64,000 bases of DNA from Calliopum simillimum (lineage: Eukaryota > Arthropoda > Insecta > Diptera > Lauxaniidae), in the NCBI GenBank assembly GCA_951812925.1, contig OX638370.1:26217964-26281963 (forward strand), given 5' to 3'. The notes below the pieces were generated by a model. That model made no database searches. It was not told the origin of the DNA and was given only the letters and a program-made list of their open reading frames with translations. Shown here piece by piece: positions 25,601-37,600 of this stretch. The first letter of the stretch is position 1. The number at the start of each line of letters is the position of its first letter. Both the position numbers and the translations under genes were made by a program.

Positions 25601-28600
25601 TGAATACTCGACATAATAGCCTATTTCTACTTGCCTGCTTGAAGGGATTTAGTTAATTTATATCTAGTTAAACACAAACCGAGTTAGTTTTCCATATAAA
25701 ATGCTTTTCGATTTATATGAGAATTTAAGTTAATTTTAAGGAACCAAAAAAATTGTCAGCCGCAGACCTGAATTTTAAAAAAAAGTAAAAAAGCCTTTAC
25801 ATGTTCTTACTGGTTCGATTAGTATGAATCACAAAAAAAAAAAAATCATCCCCACACCATCTCAAAAGTTATAAGGACTCTTAAAAACGATAAATGCACC
25901 TGGGTCAATATTTGGGTAATCGATTAAGGTATGGGTTCACATCACCGATTTTTATGAAAATTGGTAGAAAGTTAGTATTTGACATACGTATAACTGTGGT
26001 AAAATGATTTTTCGAAATTCCGAAAAAATCCAAGATGGTGGCCATATGAAGTCCGATACAACTTTTAGAGGCTCATTCATATGTTTGAAAATTCATTTCT
26101 CCTCGGCTTTTTATACGATTTTAATGAAATGATCAGGGTTAGTGCAGAAATATATGAGCTTTTGAAAAATAAAAACTAAACTGAAAACAAAATTTTATTT
26201 TAAGTGGAAAAAAAGGTTTTTTTTTTTCTTTTTTAAAGCCAATTTGGGGCTTGGTGGACCCTTTTTATTTATTTTTTTTTTTTTGAAATATTTTTATTTA
26301 AAAGTAAATTTTATTACAATTATTTACCGTCCTTTAAAATCGTGGTTTCTATTTCTCGTGACTCCTCGACTAAATTTTGAGATAACCCCTTTTCTAGTTG
26401 GGCCATTTTGCTATAAAAAAAAAAATTTTTTTTTAACTACAATAAACAAAAACCAAAATAATCACATTCTATGTGTTTTTCAATGCTAAATGCGAATCCA
26501 ACCTCAAAACTGCTTTATCGTGTATACTTTTTGAGATATTCTAACCTAAATCCCAAAAAAAAATCGTTTTTGGCCATTATTTGAAGCTATATAACTATTT
26601 AACATATCATTTATTTGTTAAATCTGGTTAAAGTACTTGAAAGCCCTAATCTTTTTCTTTAAAACTTAATTTAAATTATGTTTATATCTTTATGTTTCTA
26701 AGAGATATCGTAGACCGATTTATTAAAAAAACGAGTTTTTGCACTTTTTGTTTATATACCCTACACCCAAGGTATATTCACTTTGTCCTTCCGTTTGTAA
26801 CGCAGATAAGGAGGCGTGGCAGGTATAGAAAAGTATATATATTCTTGATCAGCGTCACCTCTTGAGTCGATATAGCCATGTCCGTCTGTCTGGCTGGCAG
26901 GCTAGGTGCCTGGCTGTGTGTTGAAATACACTTTTTGGGAAAACTGAGCAAGATAATTCAATGAAATTTAGTACACTGCCTGCATCGTCAAAGTTAGCAC
27001 AGGCGATTGAAAATGAGCAAAATCGGTCAACGGACATGCCTACCGCTCATATAAAAAATATATTCAAAATGCAATTTTAGGAGTATTTTTCACGACAATG
27101 CAACCACAATACACATAAGTACTACGAATTTTAAGCGAAAGCTCTGAGAAAAAACTGAGGAAATTCGAACAAGAGGGCGTGGCACCTCCCATATAAGCAA
27201 AAGCTTCAAAACGCTATACTGAAAGCGTTTTTTGAGATATTCGAACCAAATTTGACTCAGACACTAAAAACTATGAATGAAAGCTCTCAGCAAAAATTGG
27301 ACGAAATCGGACAAGGGGGCGTGGCACCCCCAGCGTCAGCAAAAGTTTCAAAATGCTATACTGAAAGAGTTTTTGAGATAACCCAGCCAAATTTCACTCA
27401 AATACTAAAAGACTATAGCTAAAACTAGATCAACTCGGACAAGAGGACGTGGCACCAAAAACTTCAAAACGCTATACTGAAAACGTTTTTTTAAATAATC
27501 CAACCAAATTTCACTCAGACACTAAAAACTATAAATGGAAGCTCTGAACAAAAACTGTGTGAACTCGGACAAGAGGGCGTGGCACCTCTCATATAAGCAA
27601 AATTTTCAAAATACTGCAGTGTAGGGTATTTATTTTTAGGCCAGGCCAAAAGTTACACCCTTACTTGTTTTAGGATATCTCTGAGGAAAAGAAAGTTATC
27701 AACATAATTCAAACTAGGTTTTAAATGACCAAGATTAGGACTTTCAAGTACTTTACCAGATTTAACGAAATTAAAATTTCTTTCACATTTTAAACTTGTT
27801 TAACGAACCGCCTACTTCTAAACTCAGCCGTATGATACCCTGCGTATACAGGGTGGGTAAAAATCGGAAGAATACCGAAAAATGTAAGATTCCTGGGACT
27901 ATTCGGAACAACTTTTTCTGTTGCCATTTTTTTAAAATTCGCAATTTCAAAATTCATAATGGCGGATCCAATATGCCGGACGAAAATACAAATAATTGCG
28001 CAGCTCGATACTTAAATGTACTGAATGTACCCCATGTATCTACATATAGCGCTTTAAAGCAAAGGTAACTCGGATCACAGGCTTGATAGAAAAAATCGAA
28101 TCAGCGAACGGAAATTAGCCAAACAAATTTATCGGGATTCCATTCATAATTTCGTGTTGCACAAAGTAATAAATTATTCAAAAACATAAGTGAAAAATGT
28201 GAGAATAGTGTTGTGATTTCACTAACAACAAAGTAATGTCAGTGAACTGTCAGAGCACAAGGCAGGCTAAAAAGTGTAAACGGTGATCTTTTCGTATTAC
28301 TTTATTCTTGCTTAACTAAGGTACTGAAAACAAGGTTTATTCTGGAATATTCAGAACATGTCTTAGCAGTGAACCTAACCTAAACTTTTAAGCTTACTTG
28401 TAAAGTTTTGTCATAGAAGGTAAGGGTCACTATGATGCATCAAATAAAGTATCCAATGATTTTTTAAATATTTTAAAGAAATTTCTATAACTGTCAAACA
28501 GTCAGAAGTCTCACTTAAGAAAATACAAATGATGCAAATTCATTAAGAACTATTTGAAATCCAATAAAAAATTTGTTTTTCTTTTAAATTGTTGTTAATT

Positions 28601-31600
28601 GGTTCTTCTTTCTGTACGCACATTGCGCTTAGTGTAACAGTGAACTTTACGATATCATGTGTACCAAAAGTAGGAAATTAGGTCACAACTGATTTGCTGA
28701 TTTATTAATTTTTAAAAGAAACTTTTTAATGCAATACAATTCAATATTTTTAAGTACTTTTCATAAGTGGAAATAATTTGTTGTACCCTACACTTTATCC
28801 TTCAGTTCATAACGTGTAAAAGGAGATATGGTAGTTATATACTTAAGTACTTATGTGTATATTTTTTATCAGCGTTACCTTTTGTGTCAATATACATAGC
28901 CCTAATCGGCTGTCTGTCTAAATTTTGCCATACTACAGGGTGGACCATAAATAATGTCGTAATGTGAATTGACTGTCATTTTGTCAAAAATGAAAAAATT
29001 TGAGTTACATTCTATACTGAACTGAAGCATTTGATCCAAAAATTTCAAGTTTCAAATCATCACTGTACACTGATTTTATTTTGACATTGAATTGTAGTTG
29101 CACTGTATTGTTTTATCAGTTTCAAAATAAAAACCTAACTCTAACAAATATTTCAGTGTACTGTATTTTATACAAACAAATACTTCAGGTCAGTGTTAAA
29201 CGTGCGAGTAGAAAAACTACAGTAAAATTTAACATTTGGTAACACAGTTGCAATACATTGGTAACCCAAGATTGAAATAGCTTTCAAACATTTCCACGAG
29301 AGAGAGCGTTAACAAAAATAAGACACAAGAAGCGAGCAAAGAACTACTTTTGTCACTGAAGCAGCATTTTGTAGTGTACACTACAACTTTAGTATATGAA
29401 CTGAACTGAACTGAAGCAAATCAAACAAGACAGGTCTGTGCCGTATTTGTTTTTCTTCTTTTATATTCAAGTACTGTCAAGACTTTAGCATGCGACACTG
29501 AGCTGAAGTATATGATAAATAAAAAGCGGGTTGCAACATGTTTTGAAACGAAATGTCTTAAAACTCTAACAAGACGTCTTGTGCAGACCGCTAATTCACA
29601 TTGCGCTAGCTTAATTTACTGGAAATTATGTCACAGCTCCCTCATAATGAAGTGATTAATGAAAAAATCCTTTTTATTTATTTTACAGATAATCGCTACA
29701 TGTGCTGTACTCGTGCTGACAGCATCATGTGGCATGCCTATTGGATACTCAGCTGTATTACTGCCACAATTAACAGCACCAAATGCAACTTCAGAAATTG
29801 CCATTGACATTGAGATGGGTTCATGGATTGGTGAGTTGATGTTTTCTAAATTTTTTGTTAAATATGTTACTAATTCTATTTTTTTTTTATGCAGCAAGTG
29901 TACACAGTTTGGCAACACCTATAGGTGCATTGGTTTCCGCACCTCTAGCCGATCATATTGGTCGACGTTCTACTATGATAGCAGCATGTATACCTGTATG
30001 TATCGGTTGGGTTGTTCTAGCATTATCTCAATCATATACAATGCTAATTGCGGGACGTTTATTATGCGGTTTTGCGACCGGACTTTTAGCTGGACCAGTA
30101 CAGGTAAATTGAATATATTTTTGGTTATTGCAATTTTTTTTGATTTTCGAAAATATCGGAAGTATTCCTGAAAAATATTGAAAAATTCCGAAAATATTGT
30201 AAATGGTATAAAATATCTAATATAAAATATTGAAATCGTTGAAAAATATAAATTTAAAAAAATTCAAAAACTTAGAAAAACTTTAACTATTCTAATTCAC
30301 GCTTTAGGTTCATGGGGCCTGAACAAAAATACTGTAACTACATATTTTATCTCTGACTCATTGTTTTATGTTGTACCGATTTTCACCATATCATGATCTA
30401 TTATTCGATGACACAACGTTCTACTTAGATCTCCTTCTTCTGCTATCTCCCTACGGACCGTAATTACCAAGGCGCTGATCTTAGACCCTATTCAATGCCA
30501 GCGTCTTTTTAGTGACGATAGAAGCACGGTTGATATCCAAATAAAGTTCAATAATCGCGATCATTCGGTCAAATTCTTAATATTCACTTTAGGCAGGACC
30601 AAGCAGAATTCATGATTCGCAAGTAAAACTCTGAATTATGTTAAGAATATTTTTGAAATTATGAAAGTCTTGAAAAATGTCGAAAAAATGGAAAAATGTT
30701 AAAAAAATTTGATAAATCGTCGCCCCAATTCTCTTTTGCCCCATACGCATGTTAGTGTATTTCGAGAAAATCGAAAAAGAAAGTTTGAACTTAAAATAAA
30801 CAAAATTGGTCAGAAAAAGTACCATCGAAATTTAAACAAAAGAATTTGTTGATTAATTGGCTAACTCAGCGCAAAATTTCAAAAATGGGACTAAAGTACT
30901 TTTCGCGATATTTGATATTTTATCAGATAAGTCAAGTGGACACTTTGCTCCATACAATACAAATAAATTAAAAACTGTTTTTTTCATGCTTATAGAGCAA
31001 ACTGGCCTTTAGAAACTATGACAATGGAGCAAATAAGAACGTTAGTTTTTTAACTAAACATACATAACAGTGTTAATAGGGCAAACAAATTAAAAACATT
31101 ATTAATAAGAACACGTAGTAGATATTATTAGTTTCTTTAAATAAAAATTAATAACAAATAGTAAGGGTGCTACCATTGGCCTGGCCAAATATTAAATACC
31201 CTACACTGCAGAATTGAAATTTTCGATTGTATGGGAGGTGGCATGCCTTGTCCGTGTTCGACTAGCTTTTGCTCAGAGCTTTCACTAACTTTTCCTAGCA
31301 TCTGTGCGAAATTTTATTACATTTCTTCAAATAACGCTTGCTCTACAGCGTTTTGAAAACTTTGTGTGTATGCTAGGTGCCACGCCCTCTTGTTCAAATC
31401 AACCAATTTTTTAATCAGATCTTGAATTTCTTATCATTGGTGGATGAGTTAAATTTGGATTGTTTATATCAAAAAACGCATCCAGTTAAGTATTTTAAAA
31501 CTTTTGCTTTTATGCGAGGTACCACATCCTGTTGCCCGAATTCACCTAATTTTTGCTCAAAGCTTGTAACTATTATCCCCTGTATCTGTGTGTATTTTGG

Positions 31601-34600
31601 TTGTGTTATCGCTAAAAAGGCGCTTAATATTGAGTTGTGAAATTTTTTTTTGTATGGCCGGCAGGCGTGTTCGTTGACCGATTTTGCTCATTTGCAATCC
31701 AACGAACTAACGTTGTCGAAGGAGGTGATGCACCAAATTTCATCGAGTTATCTTTCTTAGTTCATAGGAAACTTTTAAAAGAAAAATGATAATGAAAGTT
31801 TTCTATGTCTATAGAGCAAATAAGAATTAAGAATTTAAAACTTTTTTTTTTTCATAGAAAACTTGCTCCATAAACCAAAAATTGGCTTTTGGAGCAAATA
31901 AGAAATAAAAAAATTAAAAAGCATGGCATATGGAGCAAAGTGGACACTGCATATCTCAGAAACTAAAAGAGATAGATGCATTCTGAGAACAGCGTTAGAA
32001 AGATCATGTTTCAAAACCTATGGAACAAGTCTTAACTCAAATTGTCAAAAAGTGTCGATGGGGCAAAAGAGAACTCAGGCGACGAAATGTTGATAAATTT
32101 GAAGCATATTGATAAAGCGCAAAATTGTTCGAAAACTCGCAAAATATTGAAAAGTTAAGAACATATTCAAGTGGTCGAAAAATTTTCAAAAAGTTGAAAT
32201 TATGTCGGAAAAGTTTTAAAAGCAAAAAAAAATCCGAAAAATTTCGATACTGTCGAAATTGAGAAATACAGTCTGTTAAATAAGAGCGTGGTCACGATTA
32301 CTCGCGATCGGTAAAGTATAATGCTGTAATTTTTTTTTCTCACACAGAGGGCAGTATTGTCCTTCATGCTTCGTGAAAGTGAATCAGCTGACCACTCTTT
32401 TCAATGCGTTCTCAGCATTTTTCCAAAATGAGTACCGCGTACGCGTCGCGCTTTGAAGCCGTTTTTTTGTGTTTGCACCCCAAAGGTCCCAAAATGACCC
32501 AAGCGGCGGCTGCGAAGTATATGCAAAAGTCGAAACAGTTTGTGAGTAAGTGGGTGAATCGCTTCAAAGAAGAAAAAAATGTCGATGACTTTCCAAATTG
32601 CGGGTCTGTCGGTGTAGTGACGGAAAAACAGGAAAAACTGATCTGTGCTCTATTTTCGAAAAATCCAACATTAACTTTGCGTGAAGGTGCTTCGAAATTG
32701 TCCCAAAAAGGTTTGAATATCTCCCACGGAACTATTCGTAATCATTTGATTGCAAATAGTGTGAAATACCGAAGTACTTTGCAAAAACCGATGCTCAGTG
32801 AAAAACATGTCCAAAAACGTCTTGAATGGGCCAAAGACAAAATGGTGTCGTGACTTTGGATTGGCCGTCTCAGTCGCCCGATGCCAATCCAATTGAAAAC
32901 GTTTGGGCGCAAATGAAGATGAAGCTTCAGAAAAACCGACCCTGCAACTTGAAACAGCTGGTTCGACGCATTCACAAAATTTGGAGGTCGTTTTCAGAAG
33001 AGTATGCGCAAAATCTTGTTCAAAGTATGTTTTGGAAAAATGCTGAGAACGCATTGAAAAGAGTGGTCAGCTGATTCACTTTCACGAAGCATGAAGGACA
33101 ATACTGCCCTCTGTGTGAGAAAAAAAAATTACAGCATTATACTTTACCGATCGCGAGTAATCGTGACCACGCTCTTATTTAACAGACTGTATCAAAAATA
33201 TTACAAAAGTCTAAAAAAATAAAAATTTAAAAATTTTGAAAAGACGAAGAGCCGGCAATACTTCCTGCAGTTTCTAAGCTCGCATACCAAGATATTTTTA
33301 AATTTGACATTAAAACACGTAAATAAAAAAAAAAAAAACAAATTTCCGTGATAACAGAGAAATTGTACCCACTGTAGCACCATTAAAATAGGTCTGCCGG
33401 TCATTTTCGGCAAACAAAATTTGGTCGGCTGGATTTTTACTGAATGGTTATGAAATTTATCATCGATTAAAATTAAGATTGATCAAATTCCGCGATGACG
33501 GCAAAACATTCCAAAAATTTAATAATTCACAAATCATTTAAAAATATTTCTGCCAGGCTATAACCACGCTGACCAAGCTTTTCTTATTCTTTTTAGTGTA
33601 AACTACCATTTTGCATTAAAAATTTCAGAATCCGCGATGACGGCACTTCTAGTATTGCCGACTCCCGGACGATAAAAAAAGGTCGCATATTGTTAAAAAA
33701 CAATTTCGAAAACATGTTGACAGTTTTGCACCACTTTAACTGATGTTCGTGGAATCCTGGAATGTGAATTTTACCAAGTTTGAAAAACCGATTCCAATAG
33801 ATTTCGTTGTTCTGATTCCAAAACTGGCCACAGAATCTCTCCACCTCTTCAGGATTTCGAAATATCCCAAAAGTGAAAAAAAAAAACAACGTTTTTGCTG
33901 TTTTTCAAATTAAGTTCCAGGACGCAAGGATTTTTTCTGCTCTTTTCCGTAAAATGCACTAGAATATCTGGCTCTTCCCCTTTCCAAAAAAGTGATGAAT
34001 GGTCATCTACGATTTTTCTTTGGAAAGTTATGGCCCATCTAAGATGACATCATGAAATCTTATAAAACGGCTATAGCTGCAGGGTTTGGATTTATGCCAT
34101 CTTAACATGGTTTAATTGGTATATATGGTTTATCCTTTTGGAAAAATATGGCCAAAAAGTACCCAAATTACTCTGAGTATGAATTTTGGATATTTCATGA
34201 TGTCATCTTAGATGGGCCATATCTTTGCAAAGCAAAATTGTAGATGAAAGGTTAGAGGAAAGGTTGAGCTTCCGTTTGGATCATATTTCTTGTTGGTCAT
34301 GTAATCAGAACGGACGCTACATATATTAAAAAATTCGAAACAAGTTCCTGAAGTCGAAAATGAGAAATATTGAAAAATTCGGCAAGTGCACAAAGTGGTC
34401 GAAATGGTCGAAACTTTTTTAAAAAGTTGAAAAGATGTTATAAAATTTTGAAAACATTAAGAAGCCTGAAAAATATCGAAATATGAAAAAATTTTTGCGA
34501 AGGTCGAAAGATGCTCCCGAAGACGAAAAAAGTCGGAAAATATTGGAAAATTTCAAAAATCCGCAATGAAAATAAAGAAAAAGCATTAGAAATATTATAT

Positions 34601-37600
34601 TGAAAAATGCTCGAAAAGGTCGAAAATCTTTCAAAAAGTTCAAAACATGTCGGAAAATTTTTAAAATATTCAGAAACCTATAAAATATCGAAACCGTCAA
34701 AAAAAGTTACCTGAAAAATTGGGTAATATTAAAAAATTCGAAAAATATTGTATTAAAAAGATAGCGTTGTTGAGAAGTTACAAAATCCAAAAATTGAGAT
34801 ATATTGAAAAATGTTCGAAATGGCCTGAAATTAAATAAATAAGCGGGCTTATTTATTTAATTTGAAATTAAAGAGGTCATAAAATATACAACAATATGGC
34901 CTGAAATTTTAAAAAACTTGAAAAGATTTCGGAAAGTTTTGAAAATGTTAAGAATTTTGAAATGTTTTGATATCTGAAAAATATCGAAGCCGCCAAAAAA
35001 ATGTTGCCTGAAAAATGGAAAAATATTGCAAAATCCGAAAAGAATTGGGAAAATCGAAAAATGTTAAAAAAATCAAAAGATGTTTCTAAGCCGAACAGAT
35101 TTCAAAAAACTAAACAAAAATCTGAGATATTTTACAATAGTCAAAAAATGCTGAGAAACATCCAAAAATGTTGAGGAATTCGAAAAATGTTGATATTGGC
35201 TAGTTATGTCGGTACTTAGAATCTTCTGATGTTCTTTTCAGTTTTTTTCTCGAATTTACTAAAAACATCACAACATTTTTATCGCACAAATCATCACATG
35301 GTCAATAGATAATTACAAGATAATTATGTGATAACGTGTAAACAAGAATATTCTGCACTGAAAATTTTCCTTTTCATTTAGCAACAAATTGCAAATTTCC
35401 CATTTGTGTAATGCAGAAAGAAAAGCGGGAATCACACACCCACCGATAGAACTTGTACGCGTCATATGTCACAACAAGTGAATGATTGCTCATTTCTTTC
35501 TTCCCAACAAAACGAGCAATATGCTACGCCGGTGTGCTAAAAAAAAACACAAACAAATATTAAACTAAACGATTTTAACTATAGTCTGAGGTCAAGAATC
35601 CGGAAGAATATTTTTGTATATCATTAGTAAACGTTTATTGCTACATTTTAATTTTAATTTATCTACCAAAATCAACCCCCAACAATACAAAAAAATTAAA
35701 AGATAAAGAACCGGTCCCATATTTGAGACGCAAAATAATGCGAAAAAATCATCATCATCATCATGCGAAGCAACTAAGTTTGATAAAAAGTCATGGACAA
35801 ACCAAACAAAACAAAATCTAACAAATGATGAGATTTTGAGAATTTTGATTTGGAATCGAGAATTTCTAGAGATTCAATTGTTGTCGCATCACAACTATAA
35901 ACATTCATATGTGCATATGTATGCTGGCGTTTATATCTTAGATAACATTACATCCCATCATCTATTGTTGATTTCTGCCTTTATACAGACATATCTTATT
36001 AATAGAGTTGTTGTCGGAAGATGTTGCTGCTGATGATGATGACGATGATGATAGAACGAACACCTAATGAAATTGTTGGACAAATGTAGTGAACATCATA
36101 AATAGAAAATTAAGTTGAACAATCATAAAGGCACTCATAAACGCGCTAGTAAGTGAAATTCACTTAGAAATGTTGATTGTTCATGAACTCGTCTAGTTCA
36201 AGGTTCTCTATGAGAATCGAAAGAACATCACAAACAGTGGGTCAGTAGAACATATCTTTGTACTAAGTAGTAAATGCGACGTATTATGTTAGAGTGGGTC
36301 ATTCAACTTGATGTTTAGAAGGACGCTCAGTTATTGGCTCTTATTTTTACTATTCTTTCAATTACTTAGATTATGGGTACGTTGATTGATAAATATTTAT
36401 GTATGAAAATTCTTAGTTAAAAAGCAAATACACACATATGTATTGTACCTAAATATAGTATATCTTATTCAGTAAACAACATATTTGCTCAAGTGATTTA
36501 ACTCCATATGGAATTAGAACAAAATGTGGAAAAGAAAGTCATGTTTCTTGAGTTTTCTAAAATGTATCTAATCTTTACTTCCCTATATCTGTGTACATTG
36601 TTATTTAGAAGGTTATGAATTGCACCACCACCTAAAAGATCTTTTGTAAGGCATAGTTTTCGCCGTTCCAATATCAATCCCTTAGAATTAGGGCGCCGAA
36701 CTCCGAAGTACTTAGATAGCACGCTATTGTAAAACTATCACATTGACTTAAACTGAACACTACACTATGCAGTTTTTTTTTTCTTTATTGCACAGAAGTC
36801 ACCATGAACTAATGCCGAGATGATTCCTCCGACAGTTGTCCAGTTCGGCGACCTTTTCCTGTTTAATTATTTTTGTTTCGAAATTTAGGGTCGCTTAATC
36901 CGAATCTGGCAATGGTTTTTTTCCTATCAAGTCTGAGCTCGCTCAAAAAGGAGTACAAAAATTATATCCTTGATGGCTCGGAGAAAGTTGGGCACATTGA
37001 ACCTAGACATGTTATATACCCTACATCCAGGGTATATTCACTTTGTCCTTCCGTTTTTAACGAGGCGTGGCAGGTATGGAAAAGTATAAATATTCTTGAT
37101 CATCGTCACCTCTTGAGTCGATATAGCCATGTCCGTCTGTCTAGCTGTGCGTGGAAATATTTTTCGCGCTAAAACTAACCAAGATAATTCAATAAAACTT
37201 AGCACAGTTGCTTTGTCGTAAAAGTTAGTTCTGAGCAAAAACTAGGCTTACTCAGACAAAAGGGCGTGGCCCCACCCATATAAGCAAAAGCTTCAAAACG
37301 CTATACTAAACGCGATTTTTGAGATAATTGAACTGAATTTTACTAAGACACTAAGAACAGTAAGTGCAAGCTCTGAGAAACAACCAAATAAACTCGGACA
37401 AGAGGGCGTGGCACCTCTTATATAGGCAAAATTTTCCAAATATTATACTGGAAGCGTTTTTCAAGATAATCCAACAAAATTTCACTTAGACACTAAGAAC
37501 AATAAGTGCAATATCTAAACAAAAGCTATGAGGATTCGGAGAAGTGGTCGTGGCATCTTCCGTACAAGCAAAATTTTTAAAATACTGCTGTGCAGGGTAT

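Larger units (their letters stand above)
20908..29688 (+). other. transporter intron 2 (8.8 kb)
   Basis: Contains tandem arrays, a TTAA MITE, tRNA-Glu and copies of the dispersed repeat (listed separately). Nothing recognised in 20940-21950, 23240-24160, 24990-26750, 27670-28780 and 28930-29680. Confidence 0.6.
30123..35200. repeat. interrupted A-rich minisatellite
   Basis: Blocks at about 30123-30295, 30636-30714, 32084-32265 and 34330-35200 share a degenerate ~18-20-bp unit of the type GAAAAATnTCGAAAAAnTT. They look like one former array, split by the foldback (30715-32083), the Tc1 element (32269-33189) and others. Confidence 0.5.

Noticed and set aside
29659..30171. 170-codon open frame through transporter exons 3 and 4
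   Set aside because: It reads through the 64-bp intron and then runs out of frame; the spliced reading gives the conserved MFS sequence instead.
32671..33054. 127-codon minus-strand frame starting MRSQHFSKT
   Set aside because: Antisense of the Tc1 transposase; its start mirrors the sense frame only because of the 160-bp inverted repeat.
37038..37238. minus-strand frames inside the dispersed repeat (also near 16492-16773 and 26855-27037)
   Set aside because: The same peptide-like frame recurs in several copies simply because the repeat recurs; frames are broken differently in each copy.
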